Assembly: GCA_965248775.1 (NCBI GenBank)
Contig: OZ252150.1
Coordinates: forward strand, 186,001-250,000
Length of the DNA stretch: 64,000 nucleotides
Direction of reading: 5' to 3'
Source of the DNA: JBHHUI01 sp965248775
GTDB lineage: Bacteria; Chloroflexota; Anaerolineae; Anaerolineales; JBHHUI01
Shown: in pieces, positions 53,143 through 62,152 of the stretch
Position numbering within the stretch: position 1 is the first letter of the stretch
Layout of the letters: each line of letters opens with the position of its first letter
Made by a program: the position numbers and the translations under genes
The notes under the pieces: generated by a model
What the model was told of the DNA's origin: nothing
What the model saw: only the letters and a program-made list of their open reading frames with translations
Database searches by the model: none

Positions 53143-56031
53143 TTAAGGCAAATCGACGTCTGAAATAATAAAGGCGTCTGAGCCGTCAGAGAGTCTCAGT
53201 CGCTCGCCAGTTGCGGCCTGGTAGAGGCCAATGGCGAGGGAATATGAGCCGGGCGGGACATGAAGCGTGTGTGTGTCTTTGACAATTTCTGGTGGTAGCC
53301 AAAGACTGGTTGGATAAGCACCCGCTTGCGGCCAGCTATCGTGTTGGGCGACGAGTTCCCCGGCTTCATTAAACAAATGCACAAAAACGGTGAAGTCCGT
53401 CTCTGTTTCTTTGAGTGATTGCCAGTAAAGATCAACAGTGAGTTGTTCGTCCGCATTGAGTTCAAAGCCTGCGAGTTCAAAAGTGTCCGTGAAGGTCGTG
53501 TTGGCTGGCAGCATGTCCTGCGGCGTTACGAATGAACGCTCAATTTCTTCTATTGATACAGCGCCTAAATTGAAACTTCCCAGGTTTTGTCCGTCGATAT
53601 CTTCAACCTGCAGCTGGAGTTCGTACTCTCCTGCTTTCAAATCGCGTGGAATGCGGGGCTGATGACGGTCGATGACAAGTTCGTCGGGAGTCCAGGCTTC
53701 AAATGGATAGGAATTTCCCGCCGGTGCACTGCGTTCGAGTTCGTGCGCGCCCGAGGGCGCGGCCAGCCGGAGCACAATTTCATGCGCGTCTGTATTTGTT
53801 CCGATTTGCCAATAAAGCGCCAACGGGAGTCGTTCGCCGGGGCGCAGTTTGTCCAGATGGAAATCGTAGCCGCGCAACACGAGTGTTCCAAATTCGTGAT
53901 CCACAGAAGAAGATGGGTTCGGCGCTTCATCGAAGGAATTGGCCTTCGCTAACTCGATTGGCCCGACGGTTGCCGCTGCAGCAACACGTCCTGTCGAGTC
54001 CAATGCGGGCAGGTTCTCGCCAGAGTTAGCCGCCCAGAGTGTAACGGCCAGCGTATAGTCGCCGGGAGGAGTTCCGGCGACAACTTCCACCGGCACTCGA
54101 ACGATAAAGATATCTCCAATCTGCCACTGCTCGCTCAAATACGAATCGTTAAAGCCTTGCGACCAGTGGAATCCCCAAACATCGACCAGATCGGCCACCA
54201 CCCTGTAGTCGCCCTGTGGCGGCAGGTTCAATACACTGAAGCGCAAATCAACAAGCAAAGGTGCTCCGGCCTGCGCCGCGACAGTGCGCAGGCCTGTAAG
54301 TTCGGCAAAGTAGCCAAAATTCGCATAGGCATCCTGGAAGGTTGGCAGAGGTACAGCGCTGCCCGCATCAAAGCGATAGCTCTCAAATGCGATCTGTCCG
54401 TAATCATCGCTGTAGGTGAATATATCGCTGTCGGACCAGAGCGCTGTCCATTCGGATGGGAGCGGCGCGGACTGCGGGAAGAGATAAAGTGCAGCCCCCT
54501 CTGCCGGAATTGCCAGTGCTTGCCCGCCGGTGAACCAGCGAATTTGTTCGTATTGCTCAGATAGAAAAGCCAAGGTTGGATGTCGATAATGCTCCGAAGA
54601 CATGTAGACGCTTGTGTTTTCGAGATCGCTCTTATCTAGATAGCCTGCCGCCGCGGCAAGTTCGCCTTCATTCGCAGCGAATTGGCCGGGCAGTTGCGCC
54701 CAGCGGAAAAAGTAATCATTGAACGCGATCAGGAAGGCTAGCAGCCCGACCAGAGCGAGTAAGCCTCTGCTCGCCCAGCTGCGGGGGACATTGCGCTGCT
54801 GCAACCAGCGGATGCAGGCGATCAGCCCACGCGCAGGAAAGACGAACACAAACGGGATCAAGCCAATGGCGCGTATATTGGAAGGAAAAATTTCATGTAC
54901 AGCGAGGGCTGTCGGCATCAGGAAGACCGGAATCCAGACCAACAGCAGTATCTCCGCTGCCCATGCAGTCGGTGTTCGCGGACGCTGCTCGGCCATCAGC
55001 AATCGCCGGATCGAAATCCCCAAACCCAGCAGGAATAAAGCACCCGTCAGTAGATCAAAGATTGGACGACCGGGGAGGTTGTATCGGATGTAAGGATCTC
55101 CCGCCACGAAGAGCATCCCAAGCGCGCCTGTAAGGCCCTGCCAAAGCAGACCGGTCTCGCCTGGGCGAGGCGCCACCTGTTCAATGCGCACCAGGAACGA
55201 GTCCGGGTTGACGAGAAAAAATGCCAGGAGTGGCGCGGCGATGAGAAAGGCAGCGACGACGAAGGACCAGAGATTGGAGATTTGAGATTGTGGAATGCGG
55301 AAAGTGGAAGGCGGAGTACATAGTGCGAGCTTCCCCGTCCAGCCGCCGCCTCGTCCAGCCCAGTACCGAGCGAACTGGGTCGGTATCGACGTGACTGGGG
55401 GGCTGGGCGACCTCCGATCTTCGACTTTTAACTTCAATAGAATAAACGTTGAAAGGGCAATCACTACCGGAATCGGATACAAGCGCGCAGCCAAATAGGT
55501 ATGTGCCGCCAGGCCGGTAAATACACCTGCGAGTACGAACGTCGTGCGACTCCCTGTTCGCAATCCGCGGAATAAAAACCCAATTGCCAGTGCCAGCACC
55601 ACCGGCTGGATGATAACGCGCAGCCCGAAGCGCGACCAGACCACGTGCATAAAGGAGAAGGCCAGGAAGATGGTCGCACCGAATGCCAGCGAACCTGATT
55701 GTTTCTCATGCCGAAAGACAGATCGCACCGCAAAGTAGGTGACTGGAAGTGCAAGAATGCCTAGACTGGCAGCCGCCAGCCGCATTGCAAAAACCGAAGG
55801 TCCAAGCAATCGGAACCACAGAGCAGACCAGTAAAAAAAGAGCACTTCCTTGCCGGTAAACGCGCCGATAAATATCGGTCGCCAGCCATCAAATGCGATC
55901 CGCTGTGTGAGCAGCGCATTCGAAGCGATATCGTAGTGCAATCCAGGAGGTATTTCAGTCAGTTGGAAAATACGTAAAAAAGTCCCAAGCAGGATGAGGA
56001 TTGCCAGCGGGATGATGTATGATCTTGACAT
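53143..56031 (-). CDS. GT39-family (PMT/ArnT-like) membrane glycosyltransferase
   Basis: A 962-residue protein. The N-terminal 440 residues form about 11 transmembrane helices with the catalytic first loop TEIPPGLHYDIASNALLTQR (Asp) and an EVLFFYW motif, as in dolichyl/undecaprenyl-phosphate-sugar transferases of GT39/GT83. The C-terminal half (about 500-962) is an exported beta-rich region with repeats of the type LPLALYWQIGTN/LTVDLYWQSLKE. Residues about 207-262 contain a segment without family features (TQFARYWAGRGGGWTGKLAL) encoded by repeat-like DNA at about 55265-55430. The donor is a lipid-linked sugar; the acceptor is unknown. Confidence 0.85.
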   Translation of the reverse strand: MSRSYIIPLAILILLGTFLRIFQLTEIPPGLHYDIASNALLTQRIAFDGWRPIFIGAFTGKEVLFFYWSALWFRLLGPSVFAMRLAAASLGILALPVTYFAVRSVFRHEKQSGSLAFGATIFLAFSFMHVVWSRFGLRVIIQPVVLALAIGFLFRGLRTGSRTTFVLAGVFTGLAAHTYLAARLYPIPVVIALSTFILLKLKVEDRRSPSPPVTSIPTQFARYWAGRGGGWTGKLALCTPPSTFRIPQSQISNLWSFVVAAFLIAAPLLAFFLVNPDSFLVRIEQVAPRPGETGLLWQGLTGALGMLFVAGDPYIRYNLPGRPIFDLLTGALFLLGLGISIRRLLMAEQRPRTPTAWAAEILLLVWIPVFLMPTALAVHEIFPSNIRAIGLIPFVFVFPARGLIACIRWLQQRNVPRSWASRGLLALVGLLAFLIAFNDYFFRWAQLPGQFAANEGELAAAAGYLDKSDLENTSVYMSSEHYRHPTLAFLSEQYEQIRWFTGGQALAIPAEGAALYLFPQSAPLPSEWTALWSDSDIFTYSDDYGQIAFESYRFDAGSAVPLPTFQDAYANFGYFAELTGLRTVAAQAGAPLLVDLRFSVLNLPPQGDYRVVADLVDVWGFHWSQGFNDSYLSEQWQIGDIFIVRVPVEVVAGTPPGDYTLAVTLWAANSGENLPALDSTGRVAAAATVGPIELAKANSFDEAPNPSSSVDHEFGTLVLRGYDFHLDKLRPGERLPLALYWQIGTNTDAHEIVLRLAAPSGAHELERSAPAGNSYPFEAWTPDELVIDRHQPRIPRDLKAGEYELQLQVEDIDGQNLGSFNLGAVSIEEIERSFVTPQDMLPANTTFTDTFELAGFELNADEQLTVDLYWQSLKETETDFTVFVHLFNEAGELVAQHDSWPQAGAYPTSLWLPPEIVKDTHTLHVPPGSYSLAIGLYQAATGERLRLSDGSDAFIISDVDLP

Positions 56032-56053
56032 CGACGGAGATTATACCTGTGCG

Positions 56054-57244
56054 TTCACTACCGGACACTTTCTGCGCGGGGCATGTCAAAGGCGACCGGG
56101 ATGGGCAGATGCTCATTTAGGAACTGTTCCAGCAGGCGCAAGCCGAGTTGAAATAGGCTCAGATCACAGCGGTCGGTGCGGTGAATGACTTGCACCCAAT
56201 TATCTCGTTTGGCGATGACGCCCAAGTAGATGATCCAGATGTAAGCAAGGCAAGCTGCGATCATCAACCGGGCCAGCCGGGCCGGGTCGGCGATATGGCT
56301 TTTATGCAAATTGAAGCCCCGGCTTTTCTGGTCGGAGAAGAAAGTTTCAATACGAAAGCGTTTGTTATACTAGGAACAGACTTCGGCAACCAGCTCCAGG
56401 TTGGTGACCAGATAGAGGGGCTCTTTGCAGTCGCGCTGCCACCACGCGATGGCAAGGACGGGCCCATATTCCTGCTGGGTGAAGGCGACATCCGGCACGC
56501 CGCGGTATGCACCACGGGGCACATCCAGGTCGGCGAAGGCGAACCAGTCGCCCCCTTCACATAGCTGGACATGCTTGGCCGTGCGACAGACGTAGGCCCA
56601 TTCGTAGTCATTCAGAGCCGCCTGGAGGTTCGTGCCATCGAATTCACCATCCCCCAGGAAGACGACATCGCTTGCAGGGGGCACCAAAGCGTGTACTTCT
56701 GTCAACAACTGCACGTGTGTCGCTTCTGAAAAATGTCCCTTGCTCCCTTTGACGGTGACCCACGCCACCGGCAAAGCACGTTGCTTGTAGATGACGCTCA
56801 CCATCAGGGTCAGGCAACCGCGGCCCACTTCGCTGCCGTCCATTGCCAACACGAGCGTGCGGTCCTGCGCCAGACCCTGCAATAAGGGTTCAGCGAAGGG
56901 TAGAAAGAAGACTTCGTTATTAATATGCTCATTCTTGACCCAGCGGGCGTACCGTTTGACCCGGCTCTCGGGTTTGTTGCCGTCTGGCACTTTCCTGGCG
57001 ATCGCCGGTAGCTGGCTACTCTGGCTGCGGACAATTCCGCTGACCATGGCAGCGAGCGTATCCAAATGGCGAGCCAAGTTGCCCTGCGGTTCTCCTGGGT
57101 ACAGTTGCCGCAAGGCGCTCTTTATGGCACGATATGTACGGCGGTTGTCACTCATGGCGATACTCCCCTTGTTCTGTGGTAGAACGGAGAGTGTAGCCGA
57201 GAGGCAACCGCTAATCAATCACGGATAAAGTGTCCGGTAGTGAA
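56054..57244 (-). mobile_element. IS4-superfamily insertion sequence, 8-base target duplication
   Basis: Ends TTCACTACCGGACACTTT (56054-56071) and its complement (57227-57244) are flanked by CCTGTGCG on both sides (56046-56053, 57245-57252). The element is 1191 bases long and lies between the GT39 and ABC exporter genes without damage to either reading frame. Confidence 0.93.
56058..57155 (-). pseudogene. IS4-superfamily transposase with an in-frame amber codon
   Basis: From ATG 57155 (preceded by GGGGAG, 7 bases) the frame reads NRRTYRAIKSALRQLYPGE, the first Asp in LVLAMDGSEVGRG and the second in VFLGDGEFDGTNL, then stops at a TAG (56372-56370) after LVAEVCS. The frame simply continues with YNKRFRIETFFSDQKSRGF, the Y-R-E signature with the catalytic Glu, to 56058. 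A single nonsense codon thus splits an otherwise complete protein of about 365 residues. Confidence 0.87.
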
Positions 57245-57384
57245 CCTGTGCGTCAAACTGAACTTATGACCAGTTGTCAGTGCATTTCAACAAGCGGTAT
57301 ACTCTGCCAGTTCGGATGAAGGCCTCGTGTGGCGAATTATCAATAACGCCCTATAGTCTGCCCCAATCAATTTCGGAAATCTAA

Positions 57385-59169
57385 ATGACTGCCAGTGAAT
57401 TTGCAATTCAACGCGCGTTTGTAACCAACAGAAGTACACCCCTGCGCTGGGTGGTGTCGCACACGCAGCGGCACATTTGGCCAATTTCGGGTGTGTTATT
57501 CGGTGCCTTTGCAAATGCAGCGCTGGCCGGCTTGGTCCCCCTTCTGATTGGCAGAGCTTTCGATGCCGTCATCGAGGGTCCCGATTTGACTGTCGCCGCA
57601 AATCCAGATTTTCGGATTGTCGGTTGGGCCGCGATCGGAGTGATTCTCAGCCAGATGGCGCGGCTGGTGTTACAACTCATGCGCAACTTTTCGGCAGAAG
57701 TCATCGGTCAACGACTCGAGCGAGATATGCGTGACGAGCTTTATGCCAGCCTGATTGGCAAGAGCATGACTTTCCACGATCTCTTGCCAGTAGGCGACAC
57801 GATGGCGCGCGCAACGAATGACGTGCGCGAAGTGAACTTCATGCTCAATCCGGGAGTCAATCTCGTGATCGGGAGCGCCATGTTTCTTGTTATGCCGGCA
57901 ATCTTCTCCTATGGTATTCATCCACAACTCGCGATCATTCCTGCACTTTTTCTCGTTATTTACAGCCTCATGTTGTGGGAATATCTCAACGCGTTACAGC
58001 CCATTAGCGAAAATGTGCGCAGAACTTTTGGGGCCATGAATAGTCGGCTGGCAGAAGCCATTGATGGCATCGAGACAGTAAAGGGTGCCTCCCAGGAAGA
58101 GAGCGAAATCTCCCGATTTCGTAAACTGGCATATGCCTATCGCGATGCATTCGTCAGTCAAGGGCGTGTGGAGGCGCGCTTTCTGCCCTTGTTACTGATT
58201 GGTGTCACGCATGCTTTCGCATTCTGGCATGCTGCTGTGCTCTTTCAAGCCGGGGAATTACTGGTCGGGGATGTAGTAGCCTATATGGGCTTGATAGCGC
58301 TTTTCGGCTTTCCTGTTTTTGTCTCGCTCTTCGCGTACTCACAGGTATCGCTGGGAATGGCAGGCGCACGGCGCATTCTGGAATTGATCAAGCGTGAAAC
58401 CGAACTGGATGAAAATACCTTCGGGCATGCCGCGGATATTCAGGGTGCCGTCACTTTTGAAGGCGTCACCTACGATTACAAAACCGGCGTGCATGTGCTC
58501 TCCGATGTGAGTTTCCAGGTTGAGGCGGGCCAGACGGTTGCCATTGTCGGGCAAACCGGTTCGGGCAAAACAACCCTCGTAAAGCTGATCAGCCGAATTT
58601 ACGACGTGACGGCTGGTCGGGTGCTCGTCGACGGCGTTGACGTGCGCGACTGGCAGCTCGAATCACTGCGCCCGCAAATTTCCATCATCGAACAAGACCT
58701 GTTCCTATTTTCGCGAACGATTGCGGAGAACATCGCATTTGGAAATCCCGAAGCCACGCGAGAAGAAATTGAAGAGGCTGCTCGCGAAGCTCAGGCACAC
58801 GAATTCATCCTGAGTTTCAAGGATGGTTATGAAACTATCGTTGGAGAGCGGGGTGTAACTCTGTCTGGTGGACAACGGCAGCGCGTTGCCCTGGCACGGG
58901 CTTTCCTCGCCAATCCACAAATCCTGATCCTCGATGACTCGACGAGTGCAATTGATAGTGCAACCGAGGATCAAATTCAACGCGCCATCCGCCGGGCGGC
59001 GCAACGGCAAACAACGCTGCTCATCACGCATCGGCTTTCACAGATTCGCTGGGCGGACCTGATCGTCGTTCTGCGACATGGAAGAGTTGCAGCTGTGGGG
59101 TCGCATGAGACATTGTTGGAAACATCTGAAGCATACCGACGGATTTTTGAACGTTATGAGGATGGTTAA
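57385..59169 (+). CDS. ABC exporter half-transporter with degenerate Walker B
   Basis: A 594-residue chain: about six transmembrane helices (30-320) and an ATPase domain with Walker A GQTGSGKTT, signature LSGGQRQRVALARA and Walker B LILDDSTSAID, where Asp replaces the catalytic Glu. This is the pattern of the degenerate half of heterodimeric exporters such as TM287/288. Its partner is the next gene. The substrate could be a lipid, drug or peptide. Confidence 0.93.
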   Translation: MTASEFAIQRAFVTNRSTPLRWVVSHTQRHIWPISGVLFGAFANAALAGLVPLLIGRAFDAVIEGPDLTVAANPDFRIVGWAAIGVILSQMARLVLQLMRNFSAEVIGQRLERDMRDELYASLIGKSMTFHDLLPVGDTMARATNDVREVNFMLNPGVNLVIGSAMFLVMPAIFSYGIHPQLAIIPALFLVIYSLMLWEYLNALQPISENVRRTFGAMNSRLAEAIDGIETVKGASQEESEISRFRKLAYAYRDAFVSQGRVEARFLPLLLIGVTHAFAFWHAAVLFQAGELLVGDVVAYMGLIALFGFPVFVSLFAYSQVSLGMAGARRILELIKRETELDENTFGHAADIQGAVTFEGVTYDYKTGVHVLSDVSFQVEAGQTVAIVGQTGSGKTTLVKLISRIYDVTAGRVLVDGVDVRDWQLESLRPQISIIEQDLFLFSRTIAENIAFGNPEATREEIEEAAREAQAHEFILSFKDGYETIVGERGVTLSGGQRQRVALARAFLANPQILILDDSTSAIDSATEDQIQRAIRRAAQRQTTLLITHRLSQIRWADLIVVLRHGRVAAVGSHETLLETSEAYRRIFERYEDG

Positions 59170-59252
59170 GTTCGCATATTTCTACTCTCAGCAGATAGTA
59201 AAACGATGGACTGGTGAATGGAGATTTGAAGATTAGAGACAAGGTATGAAAC

Positions 59253-61112
59253 ATGGCTAGTATGTTTGGTGGATTGGACTCAGAAGCATACGACCGGCAG
59301 TATTCCGACTTGGACTTGCTGCGGCGCTTGACGCACTATATGCGCCCGTTCATGCGCAAGCTGTATGTGATCTTCTTTGCTCTGTTGGCGTTTTCAACTC
59401 TTGGGGCAGCCTTTCCAGTATTAATCTCGCGGGGAGTGGATTTGCTTGCCACCACCGGAAGTGGACGTATTTTATTTTGGTTGGTGACAGCACTTTTTGT
59501 GATGGGAGTTGCCAATTGGGGGTTGAACTACCTGCGTTCGCGGCTCTATGCGGAAGTGACTGGAGACATTATCCTGTCGTTGCGTTCAGACGCTTTTGAA
59601 GCCTCGGTCGAACATGAACTTTCTTTTTACGATGAATTTCAAACCGGACGTGTCATAAGCCGTATCACATCAGACACGCAGGAATTTGGCAACGCTTTGC
59701 GATTGGTTGGTGATGTGTTGAATCAATTCGCAACGATGCTGATCTTGTTGGCAGTTCTATTCACGATTGATGTGTGGCTGTCTCTGGGTGTGCTGATTTT
59801 GTCACCGCTGGTTTTTCTGCTGGCACTCGCTTGGCGACGTATATCGCGACGAGTAACTCGTCAGAGTACACGTGCAATGGCAAATGTGAATACCTCCATT
59901 CAGGAAGCTGTAACCGGGATTAGTGTGGCTAAGAACTTCCGGCAGGAAGCCTCCATCTACGCGGAGTTCGATACCGTCAATCGAGAAACGTATCAGATCA
60001 ACGTGCGGCGAGGTTTCGTGCTTTCGACGATTTTTCCAGTGTTGAACGGATTGATGGGCTTTGGCTACGCATTACTAATCCATTTCGGAGCCCGTGCGGT
60101 TGCTCCAGCAAGTGGCGTTGCGCTGATCAGCGCCGGGGCATGGTATCTCTTTATCACCAGCGTGGATCGATTCTGGTTCCCCCTGCTGCAGCTCTCAGCC
60201 TTTTGGAGTCAATTCCAGGGCGGCTTGTCAGCCGCCGAGCGCATCTTTGCCCTCATTGATGCGAAACCGGCCGTTATTCAAATAGCAGAAAATGAGCCCC
60301 CCAAATTCCAGGGGAATATCAAATTCGAGCGGGTCTGCTTCCGCTATTCCGATCAGGAAAGAGTGCTGACGAATTTCACACTCGACATCAAGCCCGGCGA
60401 GAGTATTGCTTTGGTGGGTCATACTGGAGCCGGCAAATCTTCCATCGCTAAATTAATCGCCCGGCTTTACGAATTTCAGGAAGGTAGTCTGTCCATCGAC
60501 GGACAAGACATTCGAAGCTTCGACCTGCACGCCTATCGCCACCAACTCGGGATAATCTCCCAGGTGCCGTTTCTTTTCTCGGGCACGGTTGCGGAAAACA
60601 TTCGCTATGCATGTCCGGATGCAACCCTGGACGATATCCTGAACGTCGCGATGGAGATCGGGCAGGGCGAGTGGTTGGAGACGTTACCCAATGGCCTCGA
60701 TAGCGATGTTGGAGAGCGGGGGGCGCGCCTCTCGATGGGGCAGCGGCAGCTGGTCGCGCTCACGCGTGTACTTGTGCAACGCCCCGCCATGTTCATTTTG
60801 GATGAAGCTACGGCTAGCGTCGACCCGTTCACAGAATCGCAAATTCAGGAAGCGCTCGACATGATTTTGCAGAACAGTACCAGTATTATCATTGCGCACC
60901 GACTTTCGACAGTACGCAACGCGGACCGCATCATTGTCCTCCGCAGTGGGGAAACCATCGAAGAGGGCAACCACGAGCAGCTGATGGCGCAGGGTGGCCA
61001 CTACGCTGAGTTGTACGACACTTACTTCCGTCATCAATCATTGGAGTACATCGAAGATGTTGGCGGGTATCAACTTCCGGTCGATACTGAGGAATTGGCA
61101 ACAACCTCCTAA
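59253..61112 (+). CDS. ABC exporter half-transporter with canonical Walker B
   Basis: A 619-residue chain with six helices and an ATPase domain: Walker A GHTGAGKSS, signature LSMGQRQLVALTRV (Gly to Met, as in one half of heterodimers) and canonical Walker B FILDEATASVD. Together with the preceding gene it makes one normal and one degenerate ATP site. It starts 83 bases after the first half; the ATG follows ACAAGGTATGAAAC. Confidence 0.93.
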   Translation: MASMFGGLDSEAYDRQYSDLDLLRRLTHYMRPFMRKLYVIFFALLAFSTLGAAFPVLISRGVDLLATTGSGRILFWLVTALFVMGVANWGLNYLRSRLYAEVTGDIILSLRSDAFEASVEHELSFYDEFQTGRVISRITSDTQEFGNALRLVGDVLNQFATMLILLAVLFTIDVWLSLGVLILSPLVFLLALAWRRISRRVTRQSTRAMANVNTSIQEAVTGISVAKNFRQEASIYAEFDTVNRETYQINVRRGFVLSTIFPVLNGLMGFGYALLIHFGARAVAPASGVALISAGAWYLFITSVDRFWFPLLQLSAFWSQFQGGLSAAERIFALIDAKPAVIQIAENEPPKFQGNIKFERVCFRYSDQERVLTNFTLDIKPGESIALVGHTGAGKSSIAKLIARLYEFQEGSLSIDGQDIRSFDLHAYRHQLGIISQVPFLFSGTVAENIRYACPDATLDDILNVAMEIGQGEWLETLPNGLDSDVGERGARLSMGQRQLVALTRVLVQRPAMFILDEATASVDPFTESQIQEALDMILQNSTSIIIAHRLSTVRNADRIIVLRSGETIEEGNHEQLMAQGGHYAELYDTYFRHQSLEYIEDVGGYQLPVDTEELATTS

Positions 61113-61175
61113 GCGAAACCCGCAAGCTGTTTGTTGTCCGAAATTGATTGCCACTACTGCGGCTAGCTAGAATAA

Positions 61176-61943
61176 TTAACTAGCTGAGGAACTTCGTGCA
61201 GCCTTTATAAAGTCTACCAACGCATCCGTCAAAGCATTGAGGTAGGCCTCTCCATGCTCGGCTTTCGCGCCGGCCGGGTCTCCCAGGACACCATTGGGCG
61301 TCACTCCCTTAAAACCATCGCTGAAGATTCGCTCTGCCAGTTTCAGATGGTCACCCACATAGCCCGCCTCGGCTCGTTCTGAGTCCACCAAATCGGGGTA
61401 GAGTGCCAAAATCATAGAGGTCTCGTTCTCGCCAGCGTGAGCACCGGTGTGACTCGGTGAGATTCCAAACTGATTGGCTACGCCGAATAGGATATCCATA
61501 AAGGTGTACAAATCGCTACCCGCGATGATATTCACGTCTGGCAGGGTTGGACGAATTCGTTCGGCCGCTGCGCCAATGGGACCGAAGTTGCCGCCATGTG
61601 TTGGAATTAGAGCGATGTTTTTAAACCCGTGCCGTGCCAGACTTTGGCAGATATCGTTGACGATGAAGAAAAACGTTTCAGCGCTGTAGGTCAGGCTGCC
61701 GGCAAAATCCATATGATGATCCGAGCAACCAATGCGCACAGCCGGCACTTGGAGCGCGTCACCTAGGCCCTGCGTAATTCGCGCTCCCAATTCCTCTCCC
61801 CAAAGCCAATCGGTGCCGAGAGGCAGATGCAGTCCATGTTGTTCCGTCGCACCGAAGGTCGCCACCGCAGTGTCCCAGCCTTTTTCCAGCGCTATTTCGA
61901 CCTGTGGCCGTGTCATCTTCCAGAGTTGAAATTGTTCTCTCAT
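61176..61943 (-). CDS. Creatininase-family amidohydrolase
   Basis: A 255-residue protein with the creatininase metal-site motifs in order: GATEQHGLHLPLGTD (Glu, His, Asp), SDHHMDFAGSLT, IPTHGGNFGPIG (His) and GAHAGENETSM (Glu). Family members hydrolyse creatinine and other cyclic amides or lactams, or the formamide intermediates of flavin and mycofactocin pathways; the last requires further genes not seen here. It converges with the ABC exporter. Start ATG 61943. Confidence 0.92.
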   Translation of the reverse strand: MREQFQLWKMTRPQVEIALEKGWDTAVATFGATEQHGLHLPLGTDWLWGEELGARITQGLGDALQVPAVRIGCSDHHMDFAGSLTYSAETFFFIVNDICQSLARHGFKNIALIPTHGGNFGPIGAAAERIRPTLPDVNIIAGSDLYTFMDILFGVANQFGISPSHTGAHAGENETSMILALYPDLVDSERAEAGYVGDHLKLAERIFSDGFKGVTPNGVLGDPAGAKAEHGEAYLNALTDALVDFIKAARSSSAS

Positions 61944-62069
61944 TAGATTTTCTTCCTCAAAGGTGTACGTCTGGTACGGCTTTTATAAATACACAAATAG
62001 GGTCACTCTGAGCGAAGCGAAAAGTCTCGTATATCAACGAAGGAGATGTTTCCCAGTCGCGGCCCGACA

Positions 62070-62096
62070 CAGTGCAGTGCTCACGGCACTGTACTG
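62070..62096. repeat. Imperfect palindrome related to the one at 2020
   Basis: CAGTGCAGTGC and GCACTGTACTG (one mispair) with a 5-base loop lie in the 208-base gap between the creatininase gene and the IS1182 element. The stretch around it (about 61990-62130) has the look of a dispersed non-coding repeat; no gene was found in it. Confidence 0.45.
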
Positions 62097-62152
62097 GGCA
62101 CGGCGCTGCGCTGCGCCCAACATGACATGAAGAAATGGAAGGCGAAAGCTAG

